Numbered from the stretch's first letter, positions 34,689 through 44,240 are shown. The stretch: 64,000 nt of DNA from Neorhizobium sp. (GCA_028283725.1 JAPWKC010000004.1:1116001-1180000); one strand, 5' to 3'. Translations and numbers: made by a program. Notes: a model not told the origin generated them from the sequence alone.

Positions 34689-34831
34689 CGCCCCTTGCCC
34701 CCTGCCGCGTCGTCAGGACAAAAAAGTCCTTAACGATTTGCTAATGCAGACTAGGGGCTTATGGTTAATGCTTTCTTAAAACAGGAACGGCCGCACCGCG
34801 CACATGGCGCCGTGCGGCCGTTGATCCCGAA

Positions 34832-35434
34832 TCAACGCTTGCGCGCGGGCTTGGGCGCGGTGCCTTCGGCAAAGCCGAGCCGAACCTTCACGAAACTCGA
34901 CGGACCGCCGGCCTGGTTGGCCAATGTCACGTCCTGCTTGCGGAAAATGAACTGCGTGCCGCCATCGACCAGATCGACCGGATAGGAGATCTTCTGCGAG
35001 GAGACGACCTTGTCGCCATCCACGACTTCGACGACGATGGGCAGCATCACCTTGCCGGCCTTGCCCAGAGGGCCCTGGACGATGCGGCCCTGGGCCACGA
35101 CATCGACGGTCATCGTCGTCTCGTTGGCGGTGCAGGCCCGCGTCACGTCGGCGAACGATGCCTGATAGAGAAGCTTCTGCGGATCGCCGTTACCACCGGG
35201 CGCATAGGCCGAATAGATGGCGTTCTGATCCAGCATGGACACTTGCGGGCAATGTGCCTGCACGACGGGTGTGACCGGCCCGGTCGGCTGACGCTCCGGC
35301 AAAGGCAGGTTCGTATCGCCATAGCCTTTGGAACGACCCCATGGATCCGGCCTGTCGCCCGGTGTCGTGGAGCAACCGCCCAAAAAGGCGATCAGCGATA
35401 CAGCCAGAAAAGCGCGCGAAACCTTGCCAACCAC
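34832..35434 (-). CDS. Predicted outer-envelope lipoprotein
   Basis: About 200 residues with signal RAFLAVSLIAFLGGC (lipobox LGGC, Cys about 21) followed by a Pro-rich stretch. The rest has CPQVSMLDQNAIYSAYAPGG and a beta-rich domain with TRACTANETTMTVDVVAQGRIVQGP, a pattern seen in conserved rhizobial lipoproteins of unknown role. I chose GTG 35434 because GAGGG lies nine bases upstream; TTG 35443 would put the ribosome site too close. It is divergent from thrC, with 125 bases between the starts. Confidence 0.75.
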   Translation of the reverse strand: MVGKVSRAFLAVSLIAFLGGCSTTPGDRPDPWGRSKGYGDTNLPLPERQPTGPVTPVVQAHCPQVSMLDQNAIYSAYAPGGNGDPQKLLYQASFADVTRACTANETTMTVDVVAQGRIVQGPLGKAGKVMLPIVVEVVDGDKVVSSQKISYPVDLVDGGTQFIFRKQDVTLANQAGGPSSFVKVRLGFAEGTAPKPARKR

Positions 35435-35559
35435 GATACTCAACCCTCTGCCATCATGTTTCGGGAACGGATGAGAGCATTGATTTTGTGCCCTTTCACC
35501 GTCGCTGGGAGTGGTCTATATCAGCGGCGCAGACAAAAATCGATTGGGGATTAGAGGTC

Positions 35560-36951
35560 GTGGACTACATTTCTACCCGGGGCGATGCGCCCGCGCTTGG
35601 CTTCCGTGATGCGCTGCTGGCAGGGCTTGCACGCGATGGCGGACTTTACGTGCCGCGCGAATGGCCGTCGCTGACCAAGAAAGAAATCCGCGGCCTGAGG
35701 GGCAAGAGCTATCAGGACGTGGCCTTTGCGATCATCAGCCGATTCGTCGATGGCGAGATCCCCGACGACACGCTGAAGGCGATGATCGATGAGGCCTACG
35801 CGACGTTCCGCCACCCGGCGGTCGTACCTCTCGTCCAGACCGGGCCCAATGATTTCATCCTCGAACTCTTCCACGGCACGACGCTGGCGTTCAAGGACGT
35901 TGCGATGCAGCTTCTCGGCCGGCTGATGGATTACGTTCTGACGGAGCGCGGCGAACGCGCGACGATCGTCGGCGCCACGTCGGGCGATACGGGCGGCGCT
36001 GCGATCGACGCCTTTGCCGGGCGCGACCGCACCGACATCTTCATCCTCTTTCCGCATGGCAAGGTCTCGCCGGTGCAGCAGCGGCAGATGACGTCGTCCA
36101 CGGCCTCGAACGTCCATGCGATCGCGGTCAAGGGCAATTTCGACGACTGCCAGACGCTGGTCAAGGAGATGTTCGCCGATGCCGCCTTCCGCGACAAGGT
36201 GAAGCTTTCGGGCGTCAACTCGATCAACTGGGCGCGCATCATGGCCCAGATCGTCTATTATTTCACCTCTGCCGTCTCGCTCGGGTCTCCCGACCGCAAG
36301 GTGTCGTTCACCGTGCCGACCGGCAATTTCGGTGATATCTTTGCCGGCTATGTCGCCAAGAAGATGGGCCTGCCGATCGACCGTCTGGTCATCGCCACCA
36401 ATGACAACGATATTCTCGCCCGCACGCTGAAGACCGGCCGCTATGAGATGATGGGCGTCAGGGCAACGACCTCGCCTTCGATGGATATTCAGATCTCGTC
36501 GAATTTCGAGCGTCTTCTGTTCGAAGCCTATGGACGAGACGCCGCTGCCGTCCGCTCCGCGATGGCGAGCCTCAAGCAATCCGGCGCTTTCGAAATAAAG
36601 CCCGACGTCCTGAAGGCCATCAAGCGCGAGTTCCGCGCCGGCCGCGCCACCGAGCGTCAGGTCGCCGCGACAATCCGCGAAACGCTTGCCGCCAGCGGCT
36701 ATCTGCTCGACCCGCATACGGCAACCGGTGTCTTCGTTGCGGCCAAGAACAGCCGCGGCAATACGCCGATGGTGACGCTCTCCACGGCGCATCCGGCCAA
36801 ATTCCCGGCGGCGGTAAAATCCGCTTGCGGAATTGATCCCGCCCTCCCATCATGGCTCTCTGATCTCATGGAAAGGGAGGAGCGCTTCGACACACTGGAA
36901 CCCGAGCTTAAGGCCATCGAAGCTTTCATCAGCCAGCATGCCCGCGCTTGA
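35560..36951 (+). CDS. thrC: Threonine synthase
   Basis: Converts O-phosphohomoserine to threonine with pyridoxal phosphate. The 463 residues match the ThrC class I length. DYISTRGDAPALGFRDALLAGLARDGGLYVP is the standard N-terminus. LFHGTTLAFKDVAMQLLG (about 110) contains the PLP Lys, ATSGDTGGAAIDAF (about 145) the phosphate loop, and VPTGNFGDIFAGYVAKKMGLP (about 255) a second cofactor loop. The start is GTG 35560 after GGGGATTAGAGG; an open frame back to 35341 lacks family similarity. The homoserine kinase gene thrB lies 14 kb away in this window. The M16 peptidase gene follows at 35 bases. Confidence 0.95.
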   Translation: MDYISTRGDAPALGFRDALLAGLARDGGLYVPREWPSLTKKEIRGLRGKSYQDVAFAIISRFVDGEIPDDTLKAMIDEAYATFRHPAVVPLVQTGPNDFILELFHGTTLAFKDVAMQLLGRLMDYVLTERGERATIVGATSGDTGGAAIDAFAGRDRTDIFILFPHGKVSPVQQRQMTSSTASNVHAIAVKGNFDDCQTLVKEMFADAAFRDKVKLSGVNSINWARIMAQIVYYFTSAVSLGSPDRKVSFTVPTGNFGDIFAGYVAKKMGLPIDRLVIATNDNDILARTLKTGRYEMMGVRATTSPSMDIQISSNFERLLFEAYGRDAAAVRSAMASLKQSGAFEIKPDVLKAIKREFRAGRATERQVAATIRETLAASGYLLDPHTATGVFVAAKNSRGNTPMVTLSTAHPAKFPAAVKSACGIDPALPSWLSDLMEREERFDTLEPELKAIEAFISQHARA

Positions 36952-36986
36952 GTGCCTCGTATCAAAGGCGCCGGAAAGAACTGAAC

Positions 36987-38285
36987 ATGAATGTTGATAT
37001 CACCCGGCTTCCGTCGGGGTTGACGGTCGTCACCGAGACGATGCCGCATCTGGAAAGCGTTGCCCTCGGCGTCTGGATCAAGTCCGGATCGCGCAACGAG
37101 ACCGAAGACGAGCATGGCATCGCCCATCTTCTCGAACATATGGCGTTCAAGGGCACCAAACGCCGTTCGGCGCGCGATATCGCCGAGGAAATCGAGGATG
37201 TCGGCGGCGAGCTGAACGCGGCAACCTCCACCGAGACGACCTCCTATTACGCCCGCGTGCTGAAGGATCACGTGCCGCTTGCCGTCGATATTCTGGCCGA
37301 CATTCTGACGGAGTCGGAATTCGACGAGGAAGAGTTGCGGCGCGAGAAGCACGTCATCCTCCAGGAAATCGGCGCCGCCAACGATACGCCCGACGACGTG
37401 GTGTTCGACCGGTTTTCGGAAGCAGCCTATCGCGGCCAGACGATCGGCCGCGCCATTCTGGGCACCCCGGAAAAGGTCAACAGCTTCACGCCGAACCAGA
37501 TCCGCGGCTATCTCTCGCGCAATTACACGACGGACCGGATGTTCATCGTGGCGGCTGGCGCCGTCGATCACGACTCGTTCTGCAAACAGGTCGAGCAACG
37601 GTTCGCCGGCCTGCCGCTGACCCCGAGTGCACCACCGGTCTTCGACCCGGCCCGCTATATCGGCGGCGACGTGCGCGAGGAACGCGATCTCATGGATGCG
37701 CAGGTCCTGCTCGGTTTCGAGGGCAAGGCCTATCACATGCGGGATTTCTACTGTTCGCAGATCCTCGCCAACATTCTCGGCGGCGGCATGTCCTCGCGCC
37801 TCTTCCAGGAAGTCCGCGAGAAGCATGGCCTGTGCTATTCGGTCTATGCCTTCCATTGGGGCTTTTCCGATACCGGCATTTTCGGCGTGCATGCGGCGAC
37901 CAACGGCAACGAGCTGCCAAACCTCGTGCCTGTCGTCATCGAGGAACTGCGCAAGACTTCGGAAAAGATCGAGCAGCAGGAAATCGACCGCGCCCGCGCG
38001 CAGATCCGCGCCCAGTTGCTGATGGGCCAGGAAAGCCCTGCGGCCCGCGCCGGCCAGATTGCCCGGCAGATGATGCTTTACGGCCGCCCGATTCCGAACC
38101 CGGAGATGATGGAGCGGCTCGAGGGCATCACCACCCAGCGGCTGACAGACCTTGCCGGACGCCTGTTCTTCGACACGGTCCCGACACTCTCTGCCGTCGG
38201 CCCGATCGAAAAGCTGGCGCCGATCACCGAGATTTCGGCAGCTCTTTCCTCGCCGGAGGCGAAGGCGAAGAAAGTCGCCGGCTGA
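36987..38285 (+). CDS. M16 family zinc peptidase, mitochondrial-processing-peptidase-like
   Basis: A 432-residue peptidase with the inverted zinc motif HLLEH in GIAHLLEHMAFKGTKRRS (about 46-62); the distal Glu is in EEELRREKHVILQEI (about 120). The C-terminal M16C domain follows. The length and the N-terminus MNVDITRLPSGLTVVTE fit the alphaproteobacterial relatives of the mitochondrial processing peptidase beta subunit. It probably degrades small peptides or processes exported proteins in the cytosol or periplasm. It follows thrC in the same direction at 35 bases, a conserved arrangement in this group, and ends 22 bases before a GNAT gene. Confidence 0.92.
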   Translation: MNVDITRLPSGLTVVTETMPHLESVALGVWIKSGSRNETEDEHGIAHLLEHMAFKGTKRRSARDIAEEIEDVGGELNAATSTETTSYYARVLKDHVPLAVDILADILTESEFDEEELRREKHVILQEIGAANDTPDDVVFDRFSEAAYRGQTIGRAILGTPEKVNSFTPNQIRGYLSRNYTTDRMFIVAAGAVDHDSFCKQVEQRFAGLPLTPSAPPVFDPARYIGGDVREERDLMDAQVLLGFEGKAYHMRDFYCSQILANILGGGMSSRLFQEVREKHGLCYSVYAFHWGFSDTGIFGVHAATNGNELPNLVPVVIEELRKTSEKIEQQEIDRARAQIRAQLLMGQESPAARAGQIARQMMLYGRPIPNPEMMERLEGITTQRLTDLAGRLFFDTVPTLSAVGPIEKLAPITEISAALSSPEAKAKKVAG

Positions 38286-38307
38286 GCATGTCCGGAAAAG
38301 GTGGGCG

Positions 38308-38919
38308 ATGACGCGGTCGATGTTCCGGTTTCTTTCGCGACAGCCGGACACGCCAGAGCTTTTCGGCACGAGCCACCTTCTGCGTCTGCCGCGCAACGGC
38401 GATTACAAGCAGTGGTACAAGCTGCGCTCGGAAAGCCGCGCCTTCCTGCAGCCGTGGGAGCCGACATGGCGTTCCGACGAGCTGACGGAAAGTTCGTTCC
38501 GTGCCCGCGTGCTTCGCGCCGGCCAGGAATTTTCAGCGGGACTGGCAGTGCCGATGCTGCTCTTTCGCCGTGACGACGAGGTCCTGCTCGGCGGGCTTAC
38601 CGTCGGCTATATCCGGCGTGGTGCGGCACAGAGCTGCATGATCGGATACTGGATGGGGGAACGTTTTGCCGGCCAAGGCCATATGTTGGCCGCATTGAAC
38701 ATGGCAATCCCTTACATCTATGGCGGGCTTCAGTTGCACCGGATCGAGGCAGCTTGTATTCCGGACAACTGGAAGAGTATGCGGCTTTTGGAAAAGGCCG
38801 GATTCGAGCGGGAAGGGCTTTTGCGCAAGTATCTCAAAATAAACGGTGAATGGCGCGACCACGCGATGTTCTCCCGACTGCCTCAGGACGGCGAATTCGC
38901 AAAGATGATGCGGTCATGA
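38308..38919 (+). CDS. GNAT acetyltransferase, RimJ/RimL-like
   Basis: A 203-residue acetyltransferase. The N-terminal part has LRLPRNGDYKQWYKLRSESRAFLQPWEP, typical of ribosomal-protein alanine acetyltransferases. The acetyl-CoA region is IGYWMGERFAGQGHMLAALNMAIPY (about 112-136), and LHRIEAACIPDNWKSMRLLEKAGFEREGLLRKYLKINGEWRDHAMFS is the conserved RimJ C-terminus. The start ATG 38308 follows AAAAGGTGGGCG. Its stop overlaps the next gene's ATG (ATGA), so the diguanylate cyclase protein is coupled to it. Confidence 0.88.
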   Translation: MTRSMFRFLSRQPDTPELFGTSHLLRLPRNGDYKQWYKLRSESRAFLQPWEPTWRSDELTESSFRARVLRAGQEFSAGLAVPMLLFRRDDEVLLGGLTVGYIRRGAAQSCMIGYWMGERFAGQGHMLAALNMAIPYIYGGLQLHRIEAACIPDNWKSMRLLEKAGFEREGLLRKYLKINGEWRDHAMFSRLPQDGEFAKMMRS

Positions 38920-41816
38920 GGATGTCCGCAATGAGTTTCGTTCGGCCTCTGCGGCTGGCGGCGGTGGCGCTTGCGCTCTTTGCTGCGCTGTTTGCCGTGG
39001 CAGCGCAGGCGGCCGAGCCGGTGAAGATCTCGCGCGACGATACCGCGCTCGACCTGACGCGCACGACCGATATCTATACGAACCAGGGCGAGGCCTTTCA
39101 GGTGACGACGGCGGCCGGTGCTGATGGTATCCGCCGGCGCATCGAGGTGCGTGCCACCTCGCCGAAGCATCAGGGCGACTGGGCGGTCTTTGCGCTCTCC
39201 AACGTGTCGGAGGAACAGCTGGAGCGCGTCATCGTCGCACCGCATTTCCGTCTGGTGAATTCCAAGATGTTCTGGCCCGATCTCGGCTCGCAGCGCATCA
39301 TCTCGATCACTCCGTCGGAAGGCTTTGCGCTCGACCGGGTGGCGAGCCCCGATGCGGACGTCTTCCGTATCACGCTCAATCCGGGCGCGACGATCACTTT
39401 CGTCGCCGAGTTGGCGACCCCTTCCCTGCCGCAGATCTATCTGTGGCAACCGGATGCCTACAAGGATACGGTCAACGCGTTCACGCTCTATCGCGGTATC
39501 GTGCTCGGCATTGCCGGCCTGCTGGCCGTGTTTCTCACCATTCTCTTCGTCGTCAAGGGCACCTCGATGCTGCCGGCGGCAGCGGCGCTCGCATGGGCCG
39601 TGCTTGCCTATGTCTGCGTCGATTTCGGCTTTCTCGACAAGCTGATCACCGTCACCTCAAGCGATATCCGAATATGGCGGGCGGCTGCGGAAGTGGCGCT
39701 CGCCTCCTCGCTCGTGATCTTCCTGTTCACCTACCTCAACCTCAATCGCTGGCACGTGCATCTGGGCTATGCGACGCTTGCGTGGATCGTCGGTCTGGTG
39801 CTTCTCGGCGGTGTGGCGATCTATGATCCGTCGGTCGCCTCCGGCATCGCTCGGCTTTCCTTCGCGCTCACCGGCACGGTCGGCATTCTTCTCATCATCT
39901 ATCTCGGCTTCAACCGTTATGACCGCGCCATTCTTCTGGTGCCGACATGGGGCTTGCTTCTCGTCTGGCTGTTCGGCGGGTGGCTGACCGTGACCGGTCA
40001 GCTCGACAACGACATTATCCAGCCGGCGCTCGGCGGCGGCCTCGTTCTGATCGTGCTTCTCATCGGCTTTACGGTGATGCAGCACGCCTTTGCCGGCGGC
40101 GCCTATCAGCAGGGCCTGTTTTCCGACCTGGAGCGCCAGTCGCTGGCGCTGACGGGGAGCGGCGATACGGTCTGGGACTGGGACGTGGCCCGCGACCGCG
40201 TCGTCACCACGCCCGACATATCGATGCGGCTGGGGCTTGATCCAGGCGCCATGCACGGACCGGTGCGCAACTGGCTGCCGCGGCTGCATCCCGACGACCG
40301 GGACCGGTTCCGCGCCACGCTCGACGTGCTTCTCGAACACCGCAAGGGGCGGCTCAACCACGAGTTCCGCATCCGGGCCGAGGACGGGCATTTCCACTGG
40401 CTGCAGATCCGCGCCCGGCCGGTGCTCGGCTCTGACGGCGAGATCATCCGCTGCGTCGGCACCGTTATCGATGTGACCGAGCAGAAGAACTCCGTCGAGC
40501 GGCTGTTGCAGGACGCGCTGCACGACAATCTGACTGGCCTGCCCAACCGGCAGATCTTCCTCGACCGGCTGCAATCGGTTCTGGCGCTGGCGCCTGGGGG
40601 CGATACGGTGCGCCCGACGGTTCTTGCCATCGACATCGACCGTTACAAACAGGTGAACGATACGCTGGGGATCGCCGCCGGCGACAATATCCTGATAGCA
40701 CTCACCCGGCGTCTTCGCCGCCTGTTGAAGCCGCAGGATACGCTGGCACGGCTTTCCGGCGACGAATTCGGCCTGATCCTCGTTTCTGAACACGATCCCG
40801 CAAAGGTCGCCGATTTTGCCGATGCGGTGTCGAAGGCGATCATGGTGCCGATCAATTTTGCCAATCGCGAGATCGTGCTGACGGCCTCGATCGGCCTTTC
40901 CTCCTGGGTGGACCAGCAGGAGAGCGCCGTCGGCCTGCTTGCCGATGCGGAACTGGCCATGTACCGGGCCAAGCGCGCCGGCGGCAACAAGGTCGAGCCC
41001 TTCCGTCCCGCCTTCCGCGCCGGTGGAACAGACCGCCTGCAGCTCGAGACCGACCTTCGCCGGGCGATCGAGCGCAAGGAACTGTCGCTCGCCTATCAGC
41101 CGATCATCAGCCTCCGGGACGGCGAAGTCGCCGGTTTCGAAGCGCTGATGCGCTGGGAGCACCCGAAGCGCGGCAGCATTCCGGCATCCGAGTTCATCCC
41201 GATCGCCGAAATGTCCGATCTCATCGGACCGCTCGGCATTTTCGCGCTCGACCGCGCGGCGGCCGATCTCACCGGGTGGCAGAGCCAGACCGGCAATCTG
41301 CCGATCTTCGTTTCGGTGAACCTGTCGAGCGCGCAGCTGCTGACCGCCGATCTCTACAATGACGTCAGGGCGCTGTTCCAGAAGAGCCAGGTCGATCCAG
41401 GCCAGATCAAGCTGGAACTGACCGAGTCGCTGATGATGGAAAACCCGGAGCAGGCGCGGCTGGTGCTTTCCAAGCTCAAGGAAACCGGTCTGAGCCTGGC
41501 GCTCGACGATTTCGGAACCGGCTATTCCTCGCTCGGCTATCTGACGCAGTTCCCGTTCGACACGATCAAGCTCGACAAGGCGCTGGTGCGCGATGCCACC
41601 GACAAGCGGGCGATCCTGCTTCGCTCGGTGATCGCCATGGCCCGCGCGCTCGAAATGGTGGTTGTCGCCGAAGGCATCGAGACGGACGAGGATGCCGCGG
41701 AACTGGCCAAGATGGGCTGCCAGTACGGCCAGAGCTACCTCTTCGGCCCGCCGGTTGCGCCGGACGCGGTGCTCAGACTTCTCAAGGAACGTTTTCCGCT
41801 GACGAAGAGGGCGTAA
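38916..41816 (+). CDS. Membrane GGDEF-EAL cyclic-di-GMP protein with PAS domain
   Basis: A 966-residue signalling protein. The signal peptide ends AAQAAEP (about 33). A periplasmic beta domain reaches to about 200, and seven or so membrane spans lie at about 205-405 (7TM-DISM-like). A PAS domain follows (SGDTVWDWDVARDRVVTT to CVGTVIDVTEQ, about 430-540), then GGDEF (LTGLPNRQIFLDRL; active-site RLSGDEFGLILV, SGDEF variant), then EAL with intact GFEALMRWEHP, NLSSAQ, ELTESLMM, DDFGTGYSS and EGIET motifs. The EAL residues are complete, so phosphodiesterase activity is likely. The Ser in the GGDEF motif is tolerated in some active cyclases. The start ATG is in an ATGA overlap with the GNAT gene. 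Confidence 0.93.
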   Translation: MRMSAMSFVRPLRLAAVALALFAALFAVAAQAAEPVKISRDDTALDLTRTTDIYTNQGEAFQVTTAAGADGIRRRIEVRATSPKHQGDWAVFALSNVSEEQLERVIVAPHFRLVNSKMFWPDLGSQRIISITPSEGFALDRVASPDADVFRITLNPGATITFVAELATPSLPQIYLWQPDAYKDTVNAFTLYRGIVLGIAGLLAVFLTILFVVKGTSMLPAAAALAWAVLAYVCVDFGFLDKLITVTSSDIRIWRAAAEVALASSLVIFLFTYLNLNRWHVHLGYATLAWIVGLVLLGGVAIYDPSVASGIARLSFALTGTVGILLIIYLGFNRYDRAILLVPTWGLLLVWLFGGWLTVTGQLDNDIIQPALGGGLVLIVLLIGFTVMQHAFAGGAYQQGLFSDLERQSLALTGSGDTVWDWDVARDRVVTTPDISMRLGLDPGAMHGPVRNWLPRLHPDDRDRFRATLDVLLEHRKGRLNHEFRIRAEDGHFHWLQIRARPVLGSDGEIIRCVGTVIDVTEQKNSVERLLQDALHDNLTGLPNRQIFLDRLQSVLALAPGGDTVRPTVLAIDIDRYKQVNDTLGIAAGDNILIALTRRLRRLLKPQDTLARLSGDEFGLILVSEHDPAKVADFADAVSKAIMVPINFANREIVLTASIGLSSWVDQQESAVGLLADAELAMYRAKRAGGNKVEPFRPAFRAGGTDRLQLETDLRRAIERKELSLAYQPIISLRDGEVAGFEALMRWEHPKRGSIPASEFIPIAEMSDLIGPLGIFALDRAAADLTGWQSQTGNLPIFVSVNLSSAQLLTADLYNDVRALFQKSQVDPGQIKLELTESLMMENPEQARLVLSKLKETGLSLALDDFGTGYSSLGYLTQFPFDTIKLDKALVRDATDKRAILLRSVIAMARALEMVVVAEGIETDEDAAELAKMGCQYGQSYLFGPPVAPDAVLRLLKERFPLTKRA

Positions 41817-41834
41817 AGCCGCCCTCCTCTTTTT
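41807..41834 (+). terminator. Terminator of the GGDEF-EAL gene
   Basis: GAGGGCG and CGCCCTC pair around loop TAAAGC, which contains the gene's own TAA stop, and a five-T run follows at 41830. It sits between convergent genes. Confidence 0.75.
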
Positions 41835-41847
41835 CAGTCGTTTGCTC

Positions 41848-42996
41848 TTACGCAGCGAAAGTCGCGGGCTGGGTCGGCTGCGACGCGGCAGCGTTTGCCA
41901 TGTGATCGTGGATCAGCTGATGGACGAATTGCAGCTTTGCGACGACAGCCGGTGCAAGGATGAACGGATAGAGATCCGGAACCCCCATGGAGCGGTGGAT
42001 GCTGTTCAATGCAAGGCTGAACGGCACCCAGGCGGAGACGAGCTGCTCTGCGCCCGATGCGGCATAGGGATTGAACGCCACTTCGGCTGAAAGCTCTTCG
42101 TGGCGGCGCGGCTCGATCGATATGCCATAGGCGCGCGCCGTTTCCAGCGTATCGACGATATGCAGGTAGTGGGCGAAGGTCTCGGCGAAATCCTCCCACG
42201 GGTGCGAGCTGGCATAGGTGCTCACATAGAATTGCTGCCAGTCCGGCGGCGGGCCGACTTCGTAGTTTCGCCGTAGCGCCTCGCCGTAATCCGCCGTTTC
42301 GTCGCCGAAGGCAGCGCGGAACTGATCGAGCTTGCCACCGTCGCGCACCAGGCGATCCCAGATGTAATGACCGGTCTCGTGCCGGAAATGGCCGAGCAGC
42401 GTGCGGTAGGGCTCGTTCATCGAAACGCGGATCTGCTCTCGGGTCGCATCGTCCGCCTCGGCGGCGCGAATGGCGATCAGGCCGTTTTCATGGCCTGTCA
42501 TCGCCGCCTTCAGCGTGCCGTCGGGCTGAATTTCATCGACGAGGAAGTCGAAGACGAGACCGCCTTCGGGATCCTCGTCGCGATTGATGCGCGGCAGGTT
42601 CCAGCGCATCATCGAATAAAAGAGATGCCGCTGCGCCTGGCTGATGCTGCGCCACTGGTTGAGCCCCTCTTCCGTCGAGGCGTCCGGCACCAGCCGGTTG
42701 TGTCGGCAGGCCGGGCAGAAGGGATGCGGATCGTCCGCCAGAACCGTCCAGTTGCAGACGTCGATGGCGGCGTTCTCGCAGAGACGCACCTTGTGGTTCT
42801 GATCGGAAAACAGGTGCCAGGTCGCGTCCATCGGTGATGGTGCCGCGCTGGAATTCATCTGGGCCTGCTGGTCCTGTCCGATCGCGTGCATTTCCAGAAG
42901 CTCCGGCACGAAGGCCAGGCGGTAGCCGCAATTGACGCAGGTCCGGTTGTCGAAATGAATGGTCTGGCCACAATGATCGCAGTCGTAGAGGCGCAT
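41848..42996 (-). CDS. Zinc-ribbon putative metallopeptidase (COG4307-like)
   Basis: A 382-residue soluble protein. The N-terminal zinc ribbon is MRLYDCDHCGQTIHFDNRTC and then VNCGY (C-x2-C, C-x2-C), and a second Cys pair is PFCPACRHN near 95. The central metallopeptidase-like motif is LLGHFRHETGHYIWDRL (about 205-221) with HExxH as HETGH, followed by HPWEDFAETFAHYLHI (about 265), where the third metal ligand is expected. This matches the uncharacterised zinc-binding peptidase family that gene finders place near toxin or stress genes; no substrate is known. The start ATG 42996 was chosen over 43050 because the ribbon begins there. Confidence 0.82.
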   Translation of the reverse strand: MRLYDCDHCGQTIHFDNRTCVNCGYRLAFVPELLEMHAIGQDQQAQMNSSAAPSPMDATWHLFSDQNHKVRLCENAAIDVCNWTVLADDPHPFCPACRHNRLVPDASTEEGLNQWRSISQAQRHLFYSMMRWNLPRINRDEDPEGGLVFDFLVDEIQPDGTLKAAMTGHENGLIAIRAAEADDATREQIRVSMNEPYRTLLGHFRHETGHYIWDRLVRDGGKLDQFRAAFGDETADYGEALRRNYEVGPPPDWQQFYVSTYASSHPWEDFAETFAHYLHIVDTLETARAYGISIEPRRHEELSAEVAFNPYAASGAEQLVSAWVPFSLALNSIHRSMGVPDLYPFILAPAVVAKLQFVHQLIHDHMANAAASQPTQPATFAA

Positions 42997-43113
42997 GGCG
43001 AAATCCGTTGACGATTGGGTTGGGCTTTTGAACTGCGGCTCGTGACACATGCAAAAAACCTGTCCCGGCGAGCCGTCGGAACAGGTTTGGGTCAGGCATC
43101 GGCTGACGTCGGA

Positions 43114-43305
43114 TCAGAGACGATCTACGAAGTCCTTTGCAGCGTCCTTGACCTTGCCCTTGGCCTGCTGGGCATGGCCCTTGGCTTCCTGGGCGCCGCC
43201 CTTGGCCTTCAGCTTTGGGTTATCGGTCATGTCGCCGGCTGCCTGCTTTACCTTGCCGGATACCTCATTGGCCTTGCCGGCGATCTTATCACTGGTGCTA
43301 CCCAT
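43114..43305 (-). CDS. CsbD family stress protein
   Basis: A 63-residue hydrophilic, Lys/Ala/Gly-rich protein reading MGSTSDKIAGKANEVSGKVK and then GKAKGHAQQAKGKVKDAAKD-like repeats, the normal CsbD composition. The molecular role is unknown; members are abundant in general stress and stationary phase. The ATG at 43305 follows AAAGGAGAACCAAG, a strong ribosome site. A textbook EcfG promoter sits upstream (43356-43381), which supports control by the alphaproteobacterial general stress response. Confidence 0.9.
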   Translation of the reverse strand: MGSTSDKIAGKANEVSGKVKQAAGDMTDNPKLKAKGGAQEAKGHAQQAKGKVKDAAKDFVDRL

Positions 43306-43355
43306 CTTGGTTCTCCTTTAATCGATCGACGCGATCTTGCGTCTTGCAAGGATTA

Positions 43356-43381
43356 AACGAGGAGAGCCGGGATTTCGTTCC
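43356..43381 (-). promoter_or_regulatory. EcfG (general stress sigma factor) promoter of the CsbD gene
   Basis: On the minus strand GGAAC (43381-43377) and CGTT (43359-43356) are separated by 17 bases, matching the EcfG consensus GGAAC-N16/17-CGTT of alphaproteobacteria. The -10 end lies about 50 bases before the start codon. Confidence 0.75.
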
Positions 43382-43424
43382 ATCGGGCGCCGAATGTTTT
43401 GCCTGAACGAAGCCGGAATACCGA

Positions 43425-44030
43425 TCAGGCGTGGCCGGCATCGGCGGACAGCATTTCCGGCGATACGCCCATCGACGCCAGCGCGCGCTCGTATTTGCCT
43501 TCCACGAGGCCATCGAAGATCAGGTCGTCGCGCGCAGGGCAGTTGAGCCAGCCATTGCCGGCAATTTCGTTTTCGAGCTGTCCCGGTCCCCATCCCGCAT
43601 AGCCGAGAAGCATGGTGGCGCGGTTGGGACCGCGGCCGGCACAGATAGCCCGGATGATATCGAGCGTCGCGGTCAACGATATTTCGTCGCTGACGGGAAT
43701 GGAGGATTCGCTGGAGAAATCATCGGAGTGGAGCACGAAGCCGCGCCCGCTTTCCACCGGCCCGCCGGAGAGGATCGGAAAATCCCGTGTATCAGGGGGC
43801 AGCATGATGATATCCGCTTCGTCCATCAGCTTCAGATGCAAAAGCACATCCGGGAAGGAGATTTCCTGCGAGCGATTGATGACGAACCCCATGGCGCCGG
43901 CCTGCGAGTGGGCGCAGATATAGACGACGCTTCGTGCAAAATTGCCATCCTGCATGCCGGGCATGGCAATCAGGAACTGGCCATCGAGAAAGCCGCGCTC
44001 GCGTCCGTCCGTCAGGGTCGAGAATGCCAT
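43425..44030 (-). CDS. YqgE/AlgH family protein
   Basis: A 201-residue UPF0301 protein: [38 protein letters not shown] at the N-terminus, [19 protein letters not shown] near 88 and [21 protein letters not shown] near 145 are the three conserved blocks. The biochemical role is unsettled; some members were linked to alginate regulation in Pseudomonas. Two adjacent ATGs follow AGGAGGT; the second (44030) has the better spacing. It is divergent from the DsbD-N gene, with a strong hairpin in between. Confidence 0.9.
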   Translation of the reverse strand: MAFSTLTDGRERGFLDGQFLIAMPGMQDGNFARSVVYICAHSQAGAMGFVINRSQEISFPDVLLHLKLMDEADIIMLPPDTRDFPILSGGPVESGRGFVLHSDDFSSESSIPVSDEISLTATLDIIRAICAGRGPNRATMLLGYAGWGPGQLENEIAGNGWLNCPARDDLIFDGLVEGKYERALASMGVSPEMLSADAGHA

Positions 44031-44196
44031 CATACCTCCTGTTTCCGGCCTCGTGCTTCCGGCTGAAGGCCGGTTCGCCTATCCTTTCAGACAGGGCGCC
44101 GCACGGTGCGAGGCGGCATCAATAAGACACCTCTGAAATGAAGATGGGGCAGAGCGTAGCATCAATCAACCGAAAATGATGGCGATGCCCGGCATG

Positions 44197-44240
44197 ATGG
44201 CTGGTGGATATGGCCTCAATAGGCTAAATCCACCAGCCAT
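44197..44240 (+). promoter_or_regulatory. Long hairpin covering the start region of the DsbD-N gene
   Basis: ATGGCTGGTGGAT (44197-44209) pairs perfectly with ATCCACCAGCCAT (44228-44240), and an inner GCCT/AGGC stem closes a CAAT loop. The 3' arm ends on the first two bases of the ATG at 44239. In mRNA this would bury the start codon; the ORF also stays open upstream to ATG 44176, so the hairpin may instead be coding. Confidence 0.55.
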
